Positions 1-10,957 are shown, numbered from the stretch's first letter. The stretch: 35,324 nt of DNA from Mycobacterium sp. E2479 (GCF_001667925.1 NZ_LZJR01000107.1:1-35324), one strand, 5' to 3'. Notes: a model not told the origin generated them from the letters alone. Made by a program: numbers and translations.

Positions 1-1
1 C

Positions 2-301
2 GGTCCGCAGCGAGCGATCCGTTGCGCCATGGCAATTCGCGATGCCATGCAGGCCCTCGGCATCCAGGTGCGCGCCGGTCTGCACACCGGCGAATGCGAG
101 GTCCGCGGCGATGACATCGGCGGGATCGGTGTCCACATCGGCGCGCGCGTGAGTGCGCAGGCCGGGCCGAACGACGTACTGGTGTCTAGCACGCTGCGCG
201 ACTTGGTGATCGGGTCGGGACTCGAGTTCGAGGACCGCGGCGCCCACCAGCTCAAGGGGGTCCCGGGCGAGTGGCGTCTGTTCGCCGTTGCTTCGGCGTA
301 A
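2..301 (+). CDS. Class III adenylate/guanylate cyclase domain protein, C-terminal fragment (5' end outside window)
   Basis: The reading frame is open from the left edge to a TAA at 299-301, so only about the last 99 residues are visible. They match the second half of a class III nucleotide cyclase catalytic domain: [11 protein letters not shown], then [11 protein letters not shown], then the end segment [18 protein letters not shown]. This tail is typical of mycobacterial cyclases, some of which carry an N-terminal alpha/beta hydrolase or regulatory domain that cannot be seen here. The expected product is cAMP from ATP, but the residues that choose ATP or GTP and bind metal are partly outside the window, so activity cannot be judged. 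Confidence 0.85.
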   Translation, partial: GPQRAIRCAMAIRDAMQALGIQVRAGLHTGECEVRGDDIGGIGVHIGARVSAQAGPNDVLVSSTLRDLVIGSGLEFEDRGAHQLKGVPGEWRLFAVASA

Positions 302-316
302 ACCGTTGGCCGGCAA

Positions 317-1780
317 TCAGAATGGCGGCGGTTCGTCGTCGCCGTCGGCGGGGGGTGCTTGGCCGAAGTACACGGCCTCGCGTTCTCGAAGTTTCGGTTG
401 CCGGGCGTCGTGGTTTTGCCTGCGTTCGGTGGCGATCCGTGCGGCGCGATTTTGGGCGCGGGTGCGCGTGCGTCGGGGCATCATGGCGGTGCGCTCGGCG
501 CAACCCTCGGGTTTGGGTGCGACGGGTGCAGGCGCGTTGCCGGTGGACGCGCATAGGGACGGAAACAGCAGCGCGCTGCCCGGGGTGGTGATGTAGGTAT
601 GTCCGTCAGGCAGCGTCCAAATCACGGTCCCATCCGGTAACTGTCGGTCGCGCCAGCCCCAAAACGTTTTCAAAAGGTGGTGTAGACGGCACAGCGCCTT
701 GAGGTTCGAGGCGTGCGTAGCGCCGCCCTGGGCGTACGGGATCGTATGGTCGAGATCGCATTCGGTGGCCGGACGGTCACAGCCCGGGGCCCGGCACGTC
801 AGATCGCGGTACCGCACAAAGTCCGCCAGCTTGACCGACGGGATGTAGCGGGATTCGGCGTCCGCCGGTGCGGTCAGCGGTACCAACCGTGCCGACTTGG
901 CCAGCTCGGCCACCACCTCGGCCGGGATAAGACCCTCAACGCCGGGCAACACGGCCGGGGTGGACCCGCGACCCTCGAGGCTGGCTTGCTCGGCGACCAC
1001 GTGGATCACCACGTTGCTCTTGAGCGCCACCGGGTCCGCAGCGCAGTCACCCCGCCCGCAGCCACACACCAGTCGCTGGGCACCGGCGGCCAACGCCCCC
1101 AACGCATCCGCGCGCCGCTGTGTGGCGGTCCGGGGATCGGAGGCGCACACGGTGGCCGCCAACGCATCAAGGCGGCGGTTCAAGGCCTGACCATCGGTGC
1201 CAAACACGCTGGCGCTCACATACGCCATTCCCGACTCGTTGGCCAGCACATCCACGTAGCGATCGCTGACTGCGTCCTTGGCGCGACGCACCGCGTCGGC
1301 ATCGACCACGGCGACCACCCGGTCCACCGCGGCGGCTAAGCCGCCGCGGGTCAGCGAGAGGCGCCGCGACACCAGCGCCGCAACCTGCGCATCGACGCGG
1401 GCCAGCACCTCGGCATCCGTGACCAGGTCGGTGCGGAACACGATCGTCTGAAACGCCCGATAGTCGAGGTGGCCGGCCCGAAACGCCTTGCCGACCTCCG
1501 GCAGCCGATCCCGCATCGCCATCGCATAGCGCAAGTAGCTATGCCCCATCGCCACGCTGCATCCCAGCGCCGCACCCACCTGTGCGGCCACCGCATCCCA
1601 CGCATCGGCCGACCAGTCCGCGCACTCCCCCGACTGCCGGCAGCGCAGGACCAGCAACTCACCGACCGCGACCAGCCGCTCGGCGGCCGCCTGCGCCTCC
1701 GCGCGCCCGGCCTCACGCGCCCGGTTCAGCAGCGCCGCCGACTCCGGCGTCTCCCGCGAGGCAGACCACCACTCGAACAT
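317..1780 (-). CDS. DUF222 / HNH endonuclease, 13E12 repeat family
   Basis: This protein of about 487 residues has an N-terminal DUF222 helical region and a C-terminal HNH nuclease domain. The zinc/HNH core reads CRAPGC, then ECDLDHTIPYAQGG, then NLKALCRLHH, with the catalytic DH and the closing HH present. That architecture defines the mycobacterial 13E12 (REP13E12) family, known as a dispersed repeat gene and as the integration site of prophage phiRv1 in M. tuberculosis. I chose the ATG at 1778-1780 (protein starts MFEWW) because a perfect LexA site spans it. An in-frame upstream start at 1810 would add ten residues and is less likely. The gene appears intact. Cellular role unknown; damage-inducible expression is inferred from the box. 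Confidence 0.85.
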   Translation of the reverse strand: MFEWWSASRETPESAALLNRAREAGRAEAQAAAERLVAVGELLVLRCRQSGECADWSADAWDAVAAQVGAALGCSVAMGHSYLRYAMAMRDRLPEVGKAFRAGHLDYRAFQTIVFRTDLVTDAEVLARVDAQVAALVSRRLSLTRGGLAAAVDRVVAVVDADAVRRAKDAVSDRYVDVLANESGMAYVSASVFGTDGQALNRRLDALAATVCASDPRTATQRRADALGALAAGAQRLVCGCGRGDCAADPVALKSNVVIHVVAEQASLEGRGSTPAVLPGVEGLIPAEVVAELAKSARLVPLTAPADAESRYIPSVKLADFVRYRDLTCRAPGCDRPATECDLDHTIPYAQGGATHASNLKALCRLHHLLKTFWGWRDRQLPDGTVIWTLPDGHTYITTPGSALLFPSLCASTGNAPAPVAPKPEGCAERTAMMPRRTRTRAQNRAARIATERRQNHDARQPKLREREAVYFGQAPPADGDDEPPPF

Positions 1781-1788
1781 AGGTTCGA
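1773..1788 (-). promoter_or_regulatory. LexA/SOS box overlapping the HNH start codon
   Basis: The sequence TCGAAC-ATAG-GTTCGA is an exact match to the mycobacterial LexA consensus TCGAAC(N4)GTTCGA. The start codon of the HNH gene lies inside the palindrome, so bound LexA would cover the translation start and probably the transcription start. The same arrangement is known for DNA-damage-induced 13E12 genes in M. tuberculosis. Confidence 0.85.
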
Positions 1789-1868
1789 TTATGCCAGCGG
1801 GGTACGACAACGTCCGTCGCCCTGCTGCATCTACGCGACGATGTACAAAGTCATCACGTGACCACTAG

Positions 1869-2759
1869 CTAGCGCGACGGCAAGTCCGCCACGCAGCGAA
1901 ACCCGATGTGCGTCGTCGCGGAGTCCTGTGACTGCGGTGACCGGGCGGCAGGACGGTAGCGGTGGCAGTACTCCGGCGCGCACAGGTGGCTGCCGCCCTT
2001 CAACGTCTGGTTGACGGACGGATCGGCGGGACCCGACGGAGCACAGCAGGATTTGGGCGGCTCGTCGAGCCGGTGATGCGCGCCGTACTCGGTGGCCGTC
2101 CACTCCCACACGTTGCCGATCATGTCGAGGAGTCCAAAGGCGTTGGGGGCGAACGTCCCAACGGGCGATGTTCCCACCCAGCCGAGCGCCCCCTCATTGC
2201 GGTACGGGAAGTCGCCCTGCCAGGTGTTGGCCATCAGTCGGCCATCGCTGGTGGCCTCGTCGCCCCACGAGTAGGTCCTTGTGGATCCGGCCCGGGCCGC
2301 ATACTCCCACTCGGCCTCGGTCGGCAGCCGCCGGCCGGCCCAGCGCGCATAGGCCGCCGCGTCCGGATACGCCACCTGCACAACCGGATGGTCGTCGCGT
2401 TCCGCGACGTCGCTGCCGGGGCCGAACGGGTGGCGCCAGCTCGCTCCCGGCACCCACTGCCACCACTGTCGCCAGTCGCGTAGGTCGACCGGCCCGGGTG
2501 TCGGCCGGAAAACCATTGCGCCGGGGCACAAATCGTCTGGGTTCGCTCCCGGGTACAGCGCCGGGTCGATCGGCTGCTCGGCCACCGTCACATACCCGGT
2601 GGCGTCGACGAAGTCGGCGAACTGTGCGTTGGTCACCGGGTGTCGTTCCACCGCAATCCGACCCACCACCACGGTGTGGATCGGCGCCTCTTCGGGGTAG
2701 AAGCTGGTCGACCCCATGCGGAATGACCCGCCCGGCAGGTCAATCAGCTCGCTCAGCAC
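1869..2759 (-). CDS. Formylglycine-generating enzyme (sulfatase-activating, SUMF1/FGE family)
   Basis: The enzyme oxidises the active-site cysteine of sulfatases (CxPxR motif) to C-alpha-formylglycine. The 296-residue length matches the mycobacterial FGE (Rv0712-like). Family marks include GGSFRMGS at the N-terminus, RRLPTEAEWEYAARAG around 143-158, GNVWEWT around 215-221 and the C-terminal GFRCV. The two redox and copper-binding cysteines are seen as C260 and C265 in GGSHLCAPEYCHRYRP. The start is a GTG at 2757-2759, with weak ribosome-binding sequence. It lies 102 bases downstream of the sulfatase gene on the same strand, so the two probably form a transcription unit of enzyme plus its activator. 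The product is expected in the cytoplasm. Confidence 0.93.
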   Translation of the reverse strand: MLSELIDLPGGSFRMGSTSFYPEEAPIHTVVVGRIAVERHPVTNAQFADFVDATGYVTVAEQPIDPALYPGANPDDLCPGAMVFRPTPGPVDLRDWRQWWQWVPGASWRHPFGPGSDVAERDDHPVVQVAYPDAAAYARWAGRRLPTEAEWEYAARAGSTRTYSWGDEATSDGRLMANTWQGDFPYRNEGALGWVGTSPVGTFAPNAFGLLDMIGNVWEWTATEYGAHHRLDEPPKSCCAPSGPADPSVNQTLKGGSHLCAPEYCHRYRPAARSPQSQDSATTHIGFRCVADLPSR

Positions 2760-2861
2760 CCCGCCAGGCTACGCCGTGAGCGTGGAGAGGGCCGTACGAT
2801 GGGCCGTCGGCGCGATGTTTGCACGGCCGAACCCCTGCCGAACAATTAGCGCGCCGCCGCA

Positions 2862-5225
2862 TCAGTCTCGTGAAAAGGCAAGCGCGATTTCGGCTTCCAC
2901 GTCCACATAGGGCCGGCCGGACAGGTCAACGGTGACCGCAGTGATGGTGCCGCCGGTGAATGCGAACGGCGCCTTATAACGGCTGGACACTCCCGACCCC
3001 CCGTTGCGCCCGACCGTGATACCTGCACCGGCCAGCCCAAAGGTTCCGGGGTGGGTCGTCACCCCCGTCAGCGTGCCGACCACCTTGTCGTCGATGAAGA
3101 GCGTGACGTCACCCAGCGGCGTGTGACTGTTCTCGACCGTCCCGGTCCGCGAATAGCCGGCACCGAACAGATGTCTGCCCAGGGGCACGGCGTTCGACGA
3201 CGAGACCTCCTGCTGGCGCTCGCCGAGGAAGTTGTACACGTAATGCAGTCGGCCGTCCTGGATGAAAAGCACATGCCCGCCGTGCGCGCCGCCCTGCTTG
3301 AACAGCACACCCTCGGCGCCGGTGGTATCGACGGTCACCTCGGCCAGCACAGAGAACGACCGGCCGCGGATTTCGGCGCCGGCACCGATGCCCACATCGG
3401 CGCAATCGGGATAGTAGATGTAGCTGTTCCGTTCGCTGACCAGATACGGCCGCGACCGCCCGAGCGTCTCCAGGATGTTCAGATCCGACAGCGGCAACCC
3501 GTTGTACTTGGCCGCCTCCGCGAACCAAAGTGCCTTGAGTTCTTCTAATTTGTCCGGGTTTTCGGCCGCGAGGTCGTGGCACTGGCTGCGGTCGGCCTCG
3601 ATGTGGAACAGTTCCCAGCGGTCGGCGTCGAAATGCGACCAGCCGGCCGGGGTGGCCGCGTGTACGGTGTTGGCGAACCAGCCCTGGTGCCAGATCCCGC
3701 GCGTGCCCAGCATGGTGTAGAACTGGGTGCTCTTGCCAGTATCGGCGCCCGGATCGGCCAGGGCCGCTTTGAAACTCACGCCATCCAGCGGTTTCTGGGC
3801 AATGCCCTTGACGGTTTCCGGCGGCGTCATCCCCAGCAGCTCGTAGACGGTCGGGGTGATGTCGCAGACGTTGACGTAGTTGTCGCGAACTTCCCCGTGC
3901 GCGGCAATGCCGTTGGGCCACGAGATGATTGCCGTGTCGGCGATGCCACCCTCATGGGAGGCGTAGCGCTTGTACAGCTTGTAGGGCGTGTTGAACGCCA
4001 TCGCCCATCCGATCGGGTAATGGTTGTAGGTCTTTGGGCCGCCGAGGTGTTCGTACAGCTTCATGCTTTCTTCGACGGTGTCGATGTAGCCGTTGAAGAA
4101 CTTGCCCTCGTTGACCGACCCGTTCGGTCCGCCCTCACCGCTGGCGCCATTATCGGAAATGACCACGATGATGGTGTTGTCCAGCTGGCCCGACTCCTCG
4201 AGATAGTCCAAAACCCGGCCGATCTGGGCGTCGGTGTAGCTCAGGAACCCGGCGAACACCTCGGCCATCCGGGAGAACAGCCGCTTCTCTTCATCATTCA
4301 GCGAATCCCAGGGGCGCACCGTGTCCTGCAGCGGCCAGGGCTCACCGCCCGGCCCCTTCACGTCCAGATACGGGTTGATCGGGGACAATTCGGTGTCGGC
4401 CGGCACGATGCCCAGTGACTTCTGCCGCTCCAGCACCACCTCGCGGTAGCGCTCGTAGCCCATGTCGAACTTGCCGGCGTACTTGTCGGCCCATTCGGAG
4501 AAGACGTGGTGCGGCGCGTGTCCTGCGCCGGGGCACACGTAGGAGAACCAAGGTTTGTCCGGCGCAATCACTTTGGCGTCGCGGATGAATTCGATCGTCT
4601 TGTCTGCGATGTCCTTCGACAGGTGGTAGCCGTCCTCCGGGGTGCCGGGCGCAGTCACCGGGTGGTTGTCGTAGACCAGGTCCGGATACCACTGATCGGT
4701 CTCCCCGCCCATGAACCCGTAGAACCGCTCGAAGCCGCGCGAGGTCGGCCAGTGCCGCTTCGTCGAGGCGAGGTTCGATTCCTCGAGGGGCGTCAGGTGC
4801 CACTTGCCCACGCAGTAGGTGTTGTATCCCCGTTCGGCGAGAGCCTCGGAGAGCAGGGCGGTTTCGAACGGGATGCGACCGTTGGAGTTGGGAAAGCCCT
4901 CGGTGAACTCCTCGATGGTGGCCATGCCGACGGTCGTGGCGTTGCGGCCGGTGAGCAACGACGCCCGGGTCGGCGAACACAGCGCGGTGGTGTGGAATTG
5001 CGAGAGCCTGATGCCACGCTCGGCGATGCGCGACATGGCGGGCATTTCGACCAAGCCGCCGAAGCAGTCCCAGGTCGCGATGCCCGTGTCATCCCACACC
5101 AGGTACAGGACGTTGGGCGCGTTCTCGGGTGCGGTCGGTGCGGCGTAGGGCCCCCAGTCGGGTTCGGAATCCCGGATGTCGAGCTCGATCTTGCCTGTGA
5201 ACGACTGCCCCGACCCAGCCACCAT
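2862..5225 (-). CDS. atsA: Arylsulfatase-type sulfatase AtsA
   Basis: This is a 787-residue type I sulfatase in the alkaline-phosphatase superfamily, the same length as M. tuberculosis AtsA (Rv0711). Metal-binding D45-D46 sit in YLVWDDTG. The formylglycine signature is C83-S-P-T-R87 followed by ASLLTGRN, and a second metal site is in VVISDNGASGEGG. The C-terminal about 180 residues form a beta-rich domain with low catalytic signature. It hydrolyses sulfate esters after C83 is converted to formylglycine, for which the next gene downstream encodes the enzyme. No signal peptide is visible, which fits cytoplasmic activation. ATG start with GAGG nearby. It follows rpsQ by 88 bases on the same strand, with no clear terminator between. 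The natural substrate cannot be told from sequence. Confidence 0.93.
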   Translation of the reverse strand: MVAGSGQSFTGKIELDIRDSEPDWGPYAAPTAPENAPNVLYLVWDDTGIATWDCFGGLVEMPAMSRIAERGIRLSQFHTTALCSPTRASLLTGRNATTVGMATIEEFTEGFPNSNGRIPFETALLSEALAERGYNTYCVGKWHLTPLEESNLASTKRHWPTSRGFERFYGFMGGETDQWYPDLVYDNHPVTAPGTPEDGYHLSKDIADKTIEFIRDAKVIAPDKPWFSYVCPGAGHAPHHVFSEWADKYAGKFDMGYERYREVVLERQKSLGIVPADTELSPINPYLDVKGPGGEPWPLQDTVRPWDSLNDEEKRLFSRMAEVFAGFLSYTDAQIGRVLDYLEESGQLDNTIIVVISDNGASGEGGPNGSVNEGKFFNGYIDTVEESMKLYEHLGGPKTYNHYPIGWAMAFNTPYKLYKRYASHEGGIADTAIISWPNGIAAHGEVRDNYVNVCDITPTVYELLGMTPPETVKGIAQKPLDGVSFKAALADPGADTGKSTQFYTMLGTRGIWHQGWFANTVHAATPAGWSHFDADRWELFHIEADRSQCHDLAAENPDKLEELKALWFAEAAKYNGLPLSDLNILETLGRSRPYLVSERNSYIYYPDCADVGIGAGAEIRGRSFSVLAEVTVDTTGAEGVLFKQGGAHGGHVLFIQDGRLHYVYNFLGERQQEVSSSNAVPLGRHLFGAGYSRTGTVENSHTPLGDVTLFIDDKVVGTLTGVTTHPGTFGLAGAGITVGRNGGSGVSSRYKAPFAFTGGTITAVTVDLSGRPYVDVEAEIALAFSRD

Positions 5226-5313
5226 CGTCAGCCTCGCTCTCGTAACGGACTTGCCGAACGTGCGTGCAGACTACACCCGAGACCGGGCGTTTAGGTGCTG
5301 GTACCGAAAGGGC

Positions 5314-5688
5314 TTACTTCGCCTTTTCCAGAATTTCGACGAGCCGCCAACGTTTGGTCGCCGACGTCGGGCGGGTCTCCATCAACGAGACGCGGTCGCC
5401 GATACCGGCGGTGCTGTTCTCGTCGTGCGCCTTGACCTTGGTGGTGGTCCGGATGATCTTGCCGTACAGCGAGTGACGCACGCGGTCTTCGAGCTCGACG
5501 ACGATGGTCTTCTGCATCTTGTCGCTCACCACGTAGCCGATGCGCACCTTGCGGCGGCCCCGCACCTTCGGGTTGGCCGGAGTGTTCTTGGGGCCCTTGT
5601 CCTTCGACGCGGCCTCGGTTGCGGCCTTTCTAGGGGCGGCCTTTTTGGCGGCAGCCTTCTTGGGGGCAGCCTTCTTGGCTTCTGCCAT
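5314..5688 (-). CDS. rpsQ: 30S ribosomal protein S17
   Basis: The S17 core begins at [27 protein letters not shown] and ends [13 protein letters not shown]17 binds 16S rRNA in the 30S body. The protein (124 residues) carries an N-terminal Lys/Ala extension of about 45 residues built from [19 protein letters not shown] units, typical of mycobacterial S17 and absent from E. coli. The ATG at 5686-5688 overlaps the rpmC stop as ATGA, which favours it over the GTG one codon upstream. It is the last ribosomal gene of this S10-type operon; the atsA gene follows after 88 bases. Confidence 0.97.
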   Translation of the reverse strand: MAEAKKAAPKKAAAKKAAPRKAATEAASKDKGPKNTPANPKVRGRRKVRIGYVVSDKMQKTIVVELEDRVRHSLYGKIIRTTTKVKAHDENSTAGIGDRVSLMETRPTSATKRWRLVEILEKAK

Positions 5689-5930
5689 CACGATTCCTTA
5701 CCGTCGGGACCCTCGGGTCCACTAGCCAAGCCCAGTTCTCGTTCGCGCAGCACGGTGTAGACGCGCGCGATCTCCTGACGCACCGTGCGGAGCCGGCGGT
5801 TGTTGGTGAGCTGTCCGGTCGCCATCTGGAAGCGCAGGTTGAACAGCTCTTCCTTGGATTCGCGCAACCGCTCGGTCAGCTCCTCTTCGGTGAGCTCACG
5901 CAGTTCACCAGGCGAAGTTCCCACTGCCAT
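5688..5930 (-). CDS. rpmC: 50S ribosomal protein L29
   Basis: The 80-residue protein contains the L29 helical hairpin: [24 protein letters not shown], then [30 protein letters not shown]29 sits at the peptide exit tunnel of the 50S subunit. Both ends overlap neighbours by ATGA, the start with the rplP stop and the stop with the rpsQ start, so translation is probably coupled. In-frame sequence upstream of this ATG belongs to rplP in another frame and was not included. Confidence 0.97.
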   Translation of the reverse strand: MAVGTSPGELRELTEEELTERLRESKEELFNLRFQMATGQLTNNRRLRTVRQEIARVYTVLRERELGLASGPEGPDGKES

Positions 5931-6346
5931 CAGAACCGATCCTCTCGAGTCACGATGCGTGCCTTGATCGGCAACTTGTGGATTGCGCGGGTCAGCGCTG
6001 CCCGGGCGGTCTGCTCGTTGGGGTAGCTGAGCTCGAACAGCACCCGGCCCGGCTTCACGTTGACCACCCACCACTCCGGCGAACCCTTACCCGAACCCAT
6101 CCGGGTTTCGGCGGGCTTCTTGGTCAGCGGCACGTCGGGGAAGACGTTGATCCACACCTTGCCGCCACGCTTGATGTGCCGGTTGATGGCGATACGAGCG
6201 GACTCGATCTGCCGGTTGGTGACGTAGGCGTGCTCTAGAGCCTGGATGCCGTAATCACCGAAGTTCACCGCCGTTCCGCCACTGGCGATACCGCGCTGAC
6301 GGGGATGGTGTTGCTTGCGATGTTTAACCCTGCGGGGAATCAACAT
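5930..6346 (-). CDS. rplP: 50S ribosomal protein L16
   Basis: The 138-residue protein begins [19 protein letters not shown] and has the usual length for L16. Conserved segments include [30 protein letters not shown] and GRVLFEL. L16 helps shape the A-site tRNA path and peptidyl transferase region of the 50S subunit. It starts three bases after the rpsC stop and overlaps rpmC by ATGA. Confidence 0.98.
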   Translation of the reverse strand: MLIPRRVKHRKQHHPRQRGIASGGTAVNFGDYGIQALEHAYVTNRQIESARIAINRHIKRGGKVWINVFPDVPLTKKPAETRMGSGKGSPEWWVVNVKPGRVLFELSYPNEQTARAALTRAIHKLPIKARIVTREDRF

Positions 6347-6349
6347 GAT

Positions 6350-7751
<1,402 letters not shown>

Positions 7752-7755
<4 letters not shown>

Positions 7756-8033
7756 CGCCGTTTGGCCTTCCGGTCGTCCTTGATGTGTCCCTTGAAGGTG
7801 CGGGTGGGCGCGAATTCACCAAGCTTGTGACCGACCATCGACTCGGTGACGAACACCGGGACGTGCTTGCGTCCGTCGTGGACGGCGAAGGTGTGGCCGA
7901 TGAAGTCAGGAATGATCGTCGAACGTCGCGACCATGTCTTGATCACCTGTTTGGTGTTCTTCTCGTTCTGCACGTCCACCTTCTTGAGCAGGTGGCCATC
8001 GACGAACGGGCCCTTCTTCAGGCTGCGTGGCAT
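7752..8033 (-). CDS. rpsS: 30S ribosomal protein S19
   Basis: The 93-residue protein begins [19 protein letters not shown] and contains the S19 signature [33 protein letters not shown]19 sits in the 30S head with S13. It starts 17 bases after rplB and overlaps rplV by ATGA. Confidence 0.98.
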
Positions 8034-8050
8034 GTGCTACTCCTGACTTC

Positions 8051-8893
8051 CTAGCGACCGTGCTTCTTGCCGGTGCGCCGGCGTCGGACAATGAGCTTGT
8101 TACTGGCCTTGTTCGGGTGGCGGGTGCGGCCCTCGGGCTTGCCCCACGGGCTCACCGGGTGGCGACCACCCGAGGTCTTACCCTCACCACCACCGTGCGG
8201 GTGGTCCACCGGGTTCATGACCACGCCACGGACCGAAGGGCGCTTGCCCTTCCACCGCATCCGGCCGGCCTTGCCCCAGTTGATGTTCGCCTGCTCGGCA
8301 TTGCCGACCTCGCCGACCGTGGCGCGGCAGCGCACGTCGACGCGGCGGATCTCACCACTGGGCATCCGCAGCGACGCGTAGGTGCCCTCCTTACCGAGCA
8401 GCTGGATGCTCGACCCGGCCGACCGTGCCAGCTTGGCGCCACCGCCAGGTCGCAGTTCCACGGCGTGGATCACGGTACCGGCCGGGATGTTGCGCAACGG
8501 CAGGTTGTTGCCCGGCTTGATGTCCGCGTTCGGCCCGCACTCCACCACGTCGCCCTGCGAAAGACCTTGCGGCGCAATGATGTAGCGCTTCTCGCCATCC
8601 AGGAAATGCAGCAGCGCGATGTTGGCGGTCCGGTTGGGGTCGTACTCGATGTGCGCGACCTTGGCGTTGACGCCGTCTTTGTCGTTGCGACGGAAGTCGA
8701 TCACGCGGTAGGCGCGCTTGTGGCCGCCGCCCTTGTGGCGGGTGGTGATGCGGCCGTGCGCGTTCCGACCGCCGTGGCCGTGCAGCGGGCGCACCAGTGA
8801 CTTCTCCGGGGTGGAGCGAGTGACCTCGGAGAAATCTGACACACTCGAGCCGCGACGGCCGGGGCTCGTCGGCTTGTACTTACGAATTGCCAT
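8051..8893 (-). CDS. rplB: 50S ribosomal protein L2
   Basis: The 280-residue protein begins [21 protein letters not shown] and ends with the conserved [12 protein letters not shown]. The essential motif [24 protein letters not shown] is intact, including the histidine equivalent to E. coli H229 linked to peptidyl transferase function. L2 joins the subunits near the catalytic centre. ATG start. Confidence 0.98.
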   Translation of the reverse strand: MAIRKYKPTSPGRRGSSVSDFSEVTRSTPEKSLVRPLHGHGGRNAHGRITTRHKGGGHKRAYRVIDFRRNDKDGVNAKVAHIEYDPNRTANIALLHFLDGEKRYIIAPQGLSQGDVVECGPNADIKPGNNLPLRNIPAGTVIHAVELRPGGGAKLARSAGSSIQLLGKEGTYASLRMPSGEIRRVDVRCRATVGEVGNAEQANINWGKAGRMRWKGKRPSVRGVVMNPVDHPHGGGEGKTSGGRHPVSPWGKPEGRTRHPNKASNKLIVRRRRTGKKHGR

Positions 8894-8974
8894 GTCTAAT
8901 CAGGTTTCCTCTCGCGGCGGCTCGGTTGGATTGCCCAACTCCTCCTCATCGCTTCGCTCTGCATCGTCGTCCGG
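8894..8974 (-). other. 81-base spacer between rplW and rplB, with a small hairpin
   Basis: This is the only sizeable gap inside the S10 operon here; the other junctions overlap or are at most about 17 bases. It holds an inverted repeat GTTGG-ATTGC-CCAAC at 8925-8939 and purine-rich runs on the sense strand. No start codon with a plausible small gene was seen. It may be a processing or regulatory element. Confidence 0.4.
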
Positions 8975-9277
8975 CTAGGCCGGTGCCCCGAACAGATCGA
9001 TCGGTTTGCTACCCGGCGCCAGCGTGACGATGGCCCGCTTGGTGCCCTTGCGCTTGCCGAATCCGGTCCTGGTGCGCTTCCGCTTACCTTGCCGATTCGC
9101 GGTGTTCACCGACGCGACCTTGACGGAGAAGATCTTCTCGACCGCGATCTTGATCTGCGTCTTGTTCGAGTCGGGGTGCACCACAAACGTGTACACGTTG
9201 TCGTCGAGCAACGAATAGGACTTCTCCGAGATGACCGGGCCCAGAATGATGTCGCGGGGGTCAGTGATGGTCGCCAT
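8975..9277 (-). CDS. rplW: 50S ribosomal protein L23
   Basis: The 100-residue protein begins [21 protein letters not shown] and has the L23 pattern [26 protein letters not shown] followed by the basic loop [24 protein letters not shown]23 is at the tunnel exit and binds trigger factor and SRP. Its ATG directly follows the rplD TAG without spacing. Confidence 0.98.
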   Translation of the reverse strand: MATITDPRDIILGPVISEKSYSLLDDNVYTFVVHPDSNKTQIKIAVEKIFSVKVASVNTANRQGKRKRTRTGFGKRKGTKRAIVTLAPGSKPIDLFGAPA

Positions 9278-9958
9278 CTACGCCGATACCTCCACATCGT
9301 TGTCGGCGGCACCGCCGGTGGCCCCGGCGATGTAGGCATTGAGCGCCTCCACGCTGAACACCACGTCGTCGGAGCGCAGCACGTCATAGGTGTTGAGCTG
9401 GTCGGGGGCCAGGACGTGCACACCCGGCAGGTTGCGCACGCTCTTGGCGCCGGCCTCGTCGCTGCGCCCGATCACAACCAGCACCTGCTTGCGGTCGGTC
9501 AGCGTGCCCAGGAAGGCCCTCGCGTTCTTGGTGGACGGCGTTTGACCCGAGACCAACTCGGTGATCGCGTGGATGCGGCCGTTGCGCGCCCGGTCGGACA
9601 ATGCGCCGCGCAACGCCGCGGCGATCATCTTCTTGGGGGTGCGCTGGCTGTAGTCGCGGGGCTTGGGGCCGTGCACGATGCCACCCCCGGTGAACTGCGG
9701 AGCGCGCGTCGAACCCTGTCGGGCCCGGCCGGTTCCCTTCTGCCGGTACGGCTTACGGCCACCGCCGCGGACGTCGCCGCGCGTCTTGGTCGAGTGCGTG
9801 CCCTGGCGCGCCGCCGCCCGCTGCGCGGTGACGACCTGGTGCATCAGCGCGATATTGGCCGGAGCGTCGAACAATTCGGCCGGCAGCTCGATCGAGCCCT
9901 CGACCTTGCCGGCCGGCGTCTTGACGTCGATCTTGAGCTTCTTGGAGCCTTCTGCCAT
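9278..9958 (-). CDS. rplD: 50S ribosomal protein L4
   Basis: The 226-residue protein carries the L4 globular domain with the tunnel loop [36 protein letters not shown] and the closing [24 protein letters not shown]4 lines the exit tunnel. In E. coli it also represses its own operon; whether that holds here is unknown. I chose the ATG at 9956-9958 because it overlaps the rplC stop (ATGA). A GTG one codon upstream is the alternative. Confidence 0.97.
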   Translation of the reverse strand: MAEGSKKLKIDVKTPAGKVEGSIELPAELFDAPANIALMHQVVTAQRAAARQGTHSTKTRGDVRGGGRKPYRQKGTGRARQGSTRAPQFTGGGIVHGPKPRDYSQRTPKKMIAAALRGALSDRARNGRIHAITELVSGQTPSTKNARAFLGTLTDRKQVLVVIGRSDEAGAKSVRNLPGVHVLAPDQLNTYDVLRSDDVVFSVEALNAYIAGATGGAADNDVEVSA

Positions 9959-10611
9959 CACTTCTCACCTCGTTTGACCGCGCTGCGGACAACGACGAGT
10001 CCACCGGTGCGGCCCGGGACCGCGCCCTTGATCAGCAGCACGCCGTTCTCGGTATCGACCTTGTGCACCAACAGGTTCTGGACGGTCACGCGGTCGCTAC
10101 CCATCCGGCCCGACATCCGGGTGCCCTTGAACACCCGGGCGGGGGTGGCGCAACCGCCGATGGAACCCGGACGGCGGTGCACCGCCTGGGCACCGTGACT
10201 GGCGCCCTGACCACGGAAGCCGTGGCGCTTCATGGTGCCGGCGAAGCCCTTGCCCTTCGAGGTGCCGGTGACGTCGACGTAGGCGCCGTCGGCGAAGATC
10301 TCCGCCGTCAGCTCCTGGCCGACCTCGTAATCCGCGGCCGCCTCGGGGTTCTCCAACCGCAGCTCGGCCAGAAACCGGCGCGGGTTCACGCCCGCGGCGG
10401 CGTACTGACCGGTCACCGGCTTGTTGACCTTGCGGGGACTGATCTCGCCGTAGGCCAGCTGCACGGCGCTGTAGCCGTCGCGCTCGGGGGTACGAATCCG
10501 GGTCACCACATTCGGGCCGGCCTTGACGACCGTCACCGGCACAACCCTGTTGTTCTCGTCGAACACCTGCGTCATGCCCAGCTTGGTACCCAGAATGCCT
10601 TTTCTTGCCAT
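9958..10611 (-). CDS. rplC: 50S ribosomal protein L3
   Basis: The 217-residue protein begins [17 protein letters not shown], the standard L3 start, and contains [22 protein letters not shown], the loop that approaches the peptidyl transferase centre. The ATG at 10609-10611 is preceded by AGGAGATC, and 217 residues equals the M. tuberculosis length, so the twelve in-frame codons upstream are not coding. Confidence 0.98.
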   Translation of the reverse strand: MARKGILGTKLGMTQVFDENNRVVPVTVVKAGPNVVTRIRTPERDGYSAVQLAYGEISPRKVNKPVTGQYAAAGVNPRRFLAELRLENPEAAADYEVGQELTAEIFADGAYVDVTGTSKGKGFAGTMKRHGFRGQGASHGAQAVHRRPGSIGGCATPARVFKGTRMSGRMGSDRVTVQNLLVHKVDTENGVLLIKGAVPGRTGGLVVVRSAVKRGEK

Positions 10612-10624
10612 GAGTCTGGATCTC

Positions 10625-10930
10625 CTACTGGATGTTGACGTCGACACTGGCCGGAAGGTCGATGCGCATCAGCGCGTCGACGGTCTTCGGCGTCGGGTCG
10701 AGGATGTCGATCAGCCGCTTGTGGGTGCGCATCTCGAAATGCTCCCGCGAGTCCTTGTACTTGTGCGGAGAGCGGATGACGCAATACACGTTCTTCTCGG
10801 TCGGCAGCGGCACCGGACCTACAACACTGGCACCCGTGCGGACGACGGTCTCGACGATCTTGCGCGCCGACGCGTCAATAGCCTCATGGTCGTAGGCCTT
10901 AAGCCTGATGCGGATCTTCTGTCCCGCCAC
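10625..10930 (-). CDS. rpsJ: 30S ribosomal protein S10 (first gene of the S10 operon)
   Basis: The 101-residue protein begins at a GTG (10928-10930) as [19 protein letters not shown] and contains [35 protein letters not shown], the S10 signature. GGAGAAGC lies just upstream, which decides this start over a more distant in-frame one. S10 is in the 30S head and doubles as NusE in transcription antitermination. Its gene leads an eleven-gene ribosomal operon running toward lower coordinates. Confidence 0.98.
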   Translation of the reverse strand: MAGQKIRIRLKAYDHEAIDASARKIVETVVRTGASVVGPVPLPTEKNVYCVIRSPHKYKDSREHFEMRTHKRLIDILDPTPKTVDALMRIDLPASVDVNIQ

Positions 10931-10957
10931 GCTTCTCCTACCCTCGCTCCTGTTGAG

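Noticed and set aside
713..1339. Plus-strand open frame opposite the HNH gene
   Set aside because: No recognisable protein features, while the opposite strand has a complete DUF222/HNH gene.
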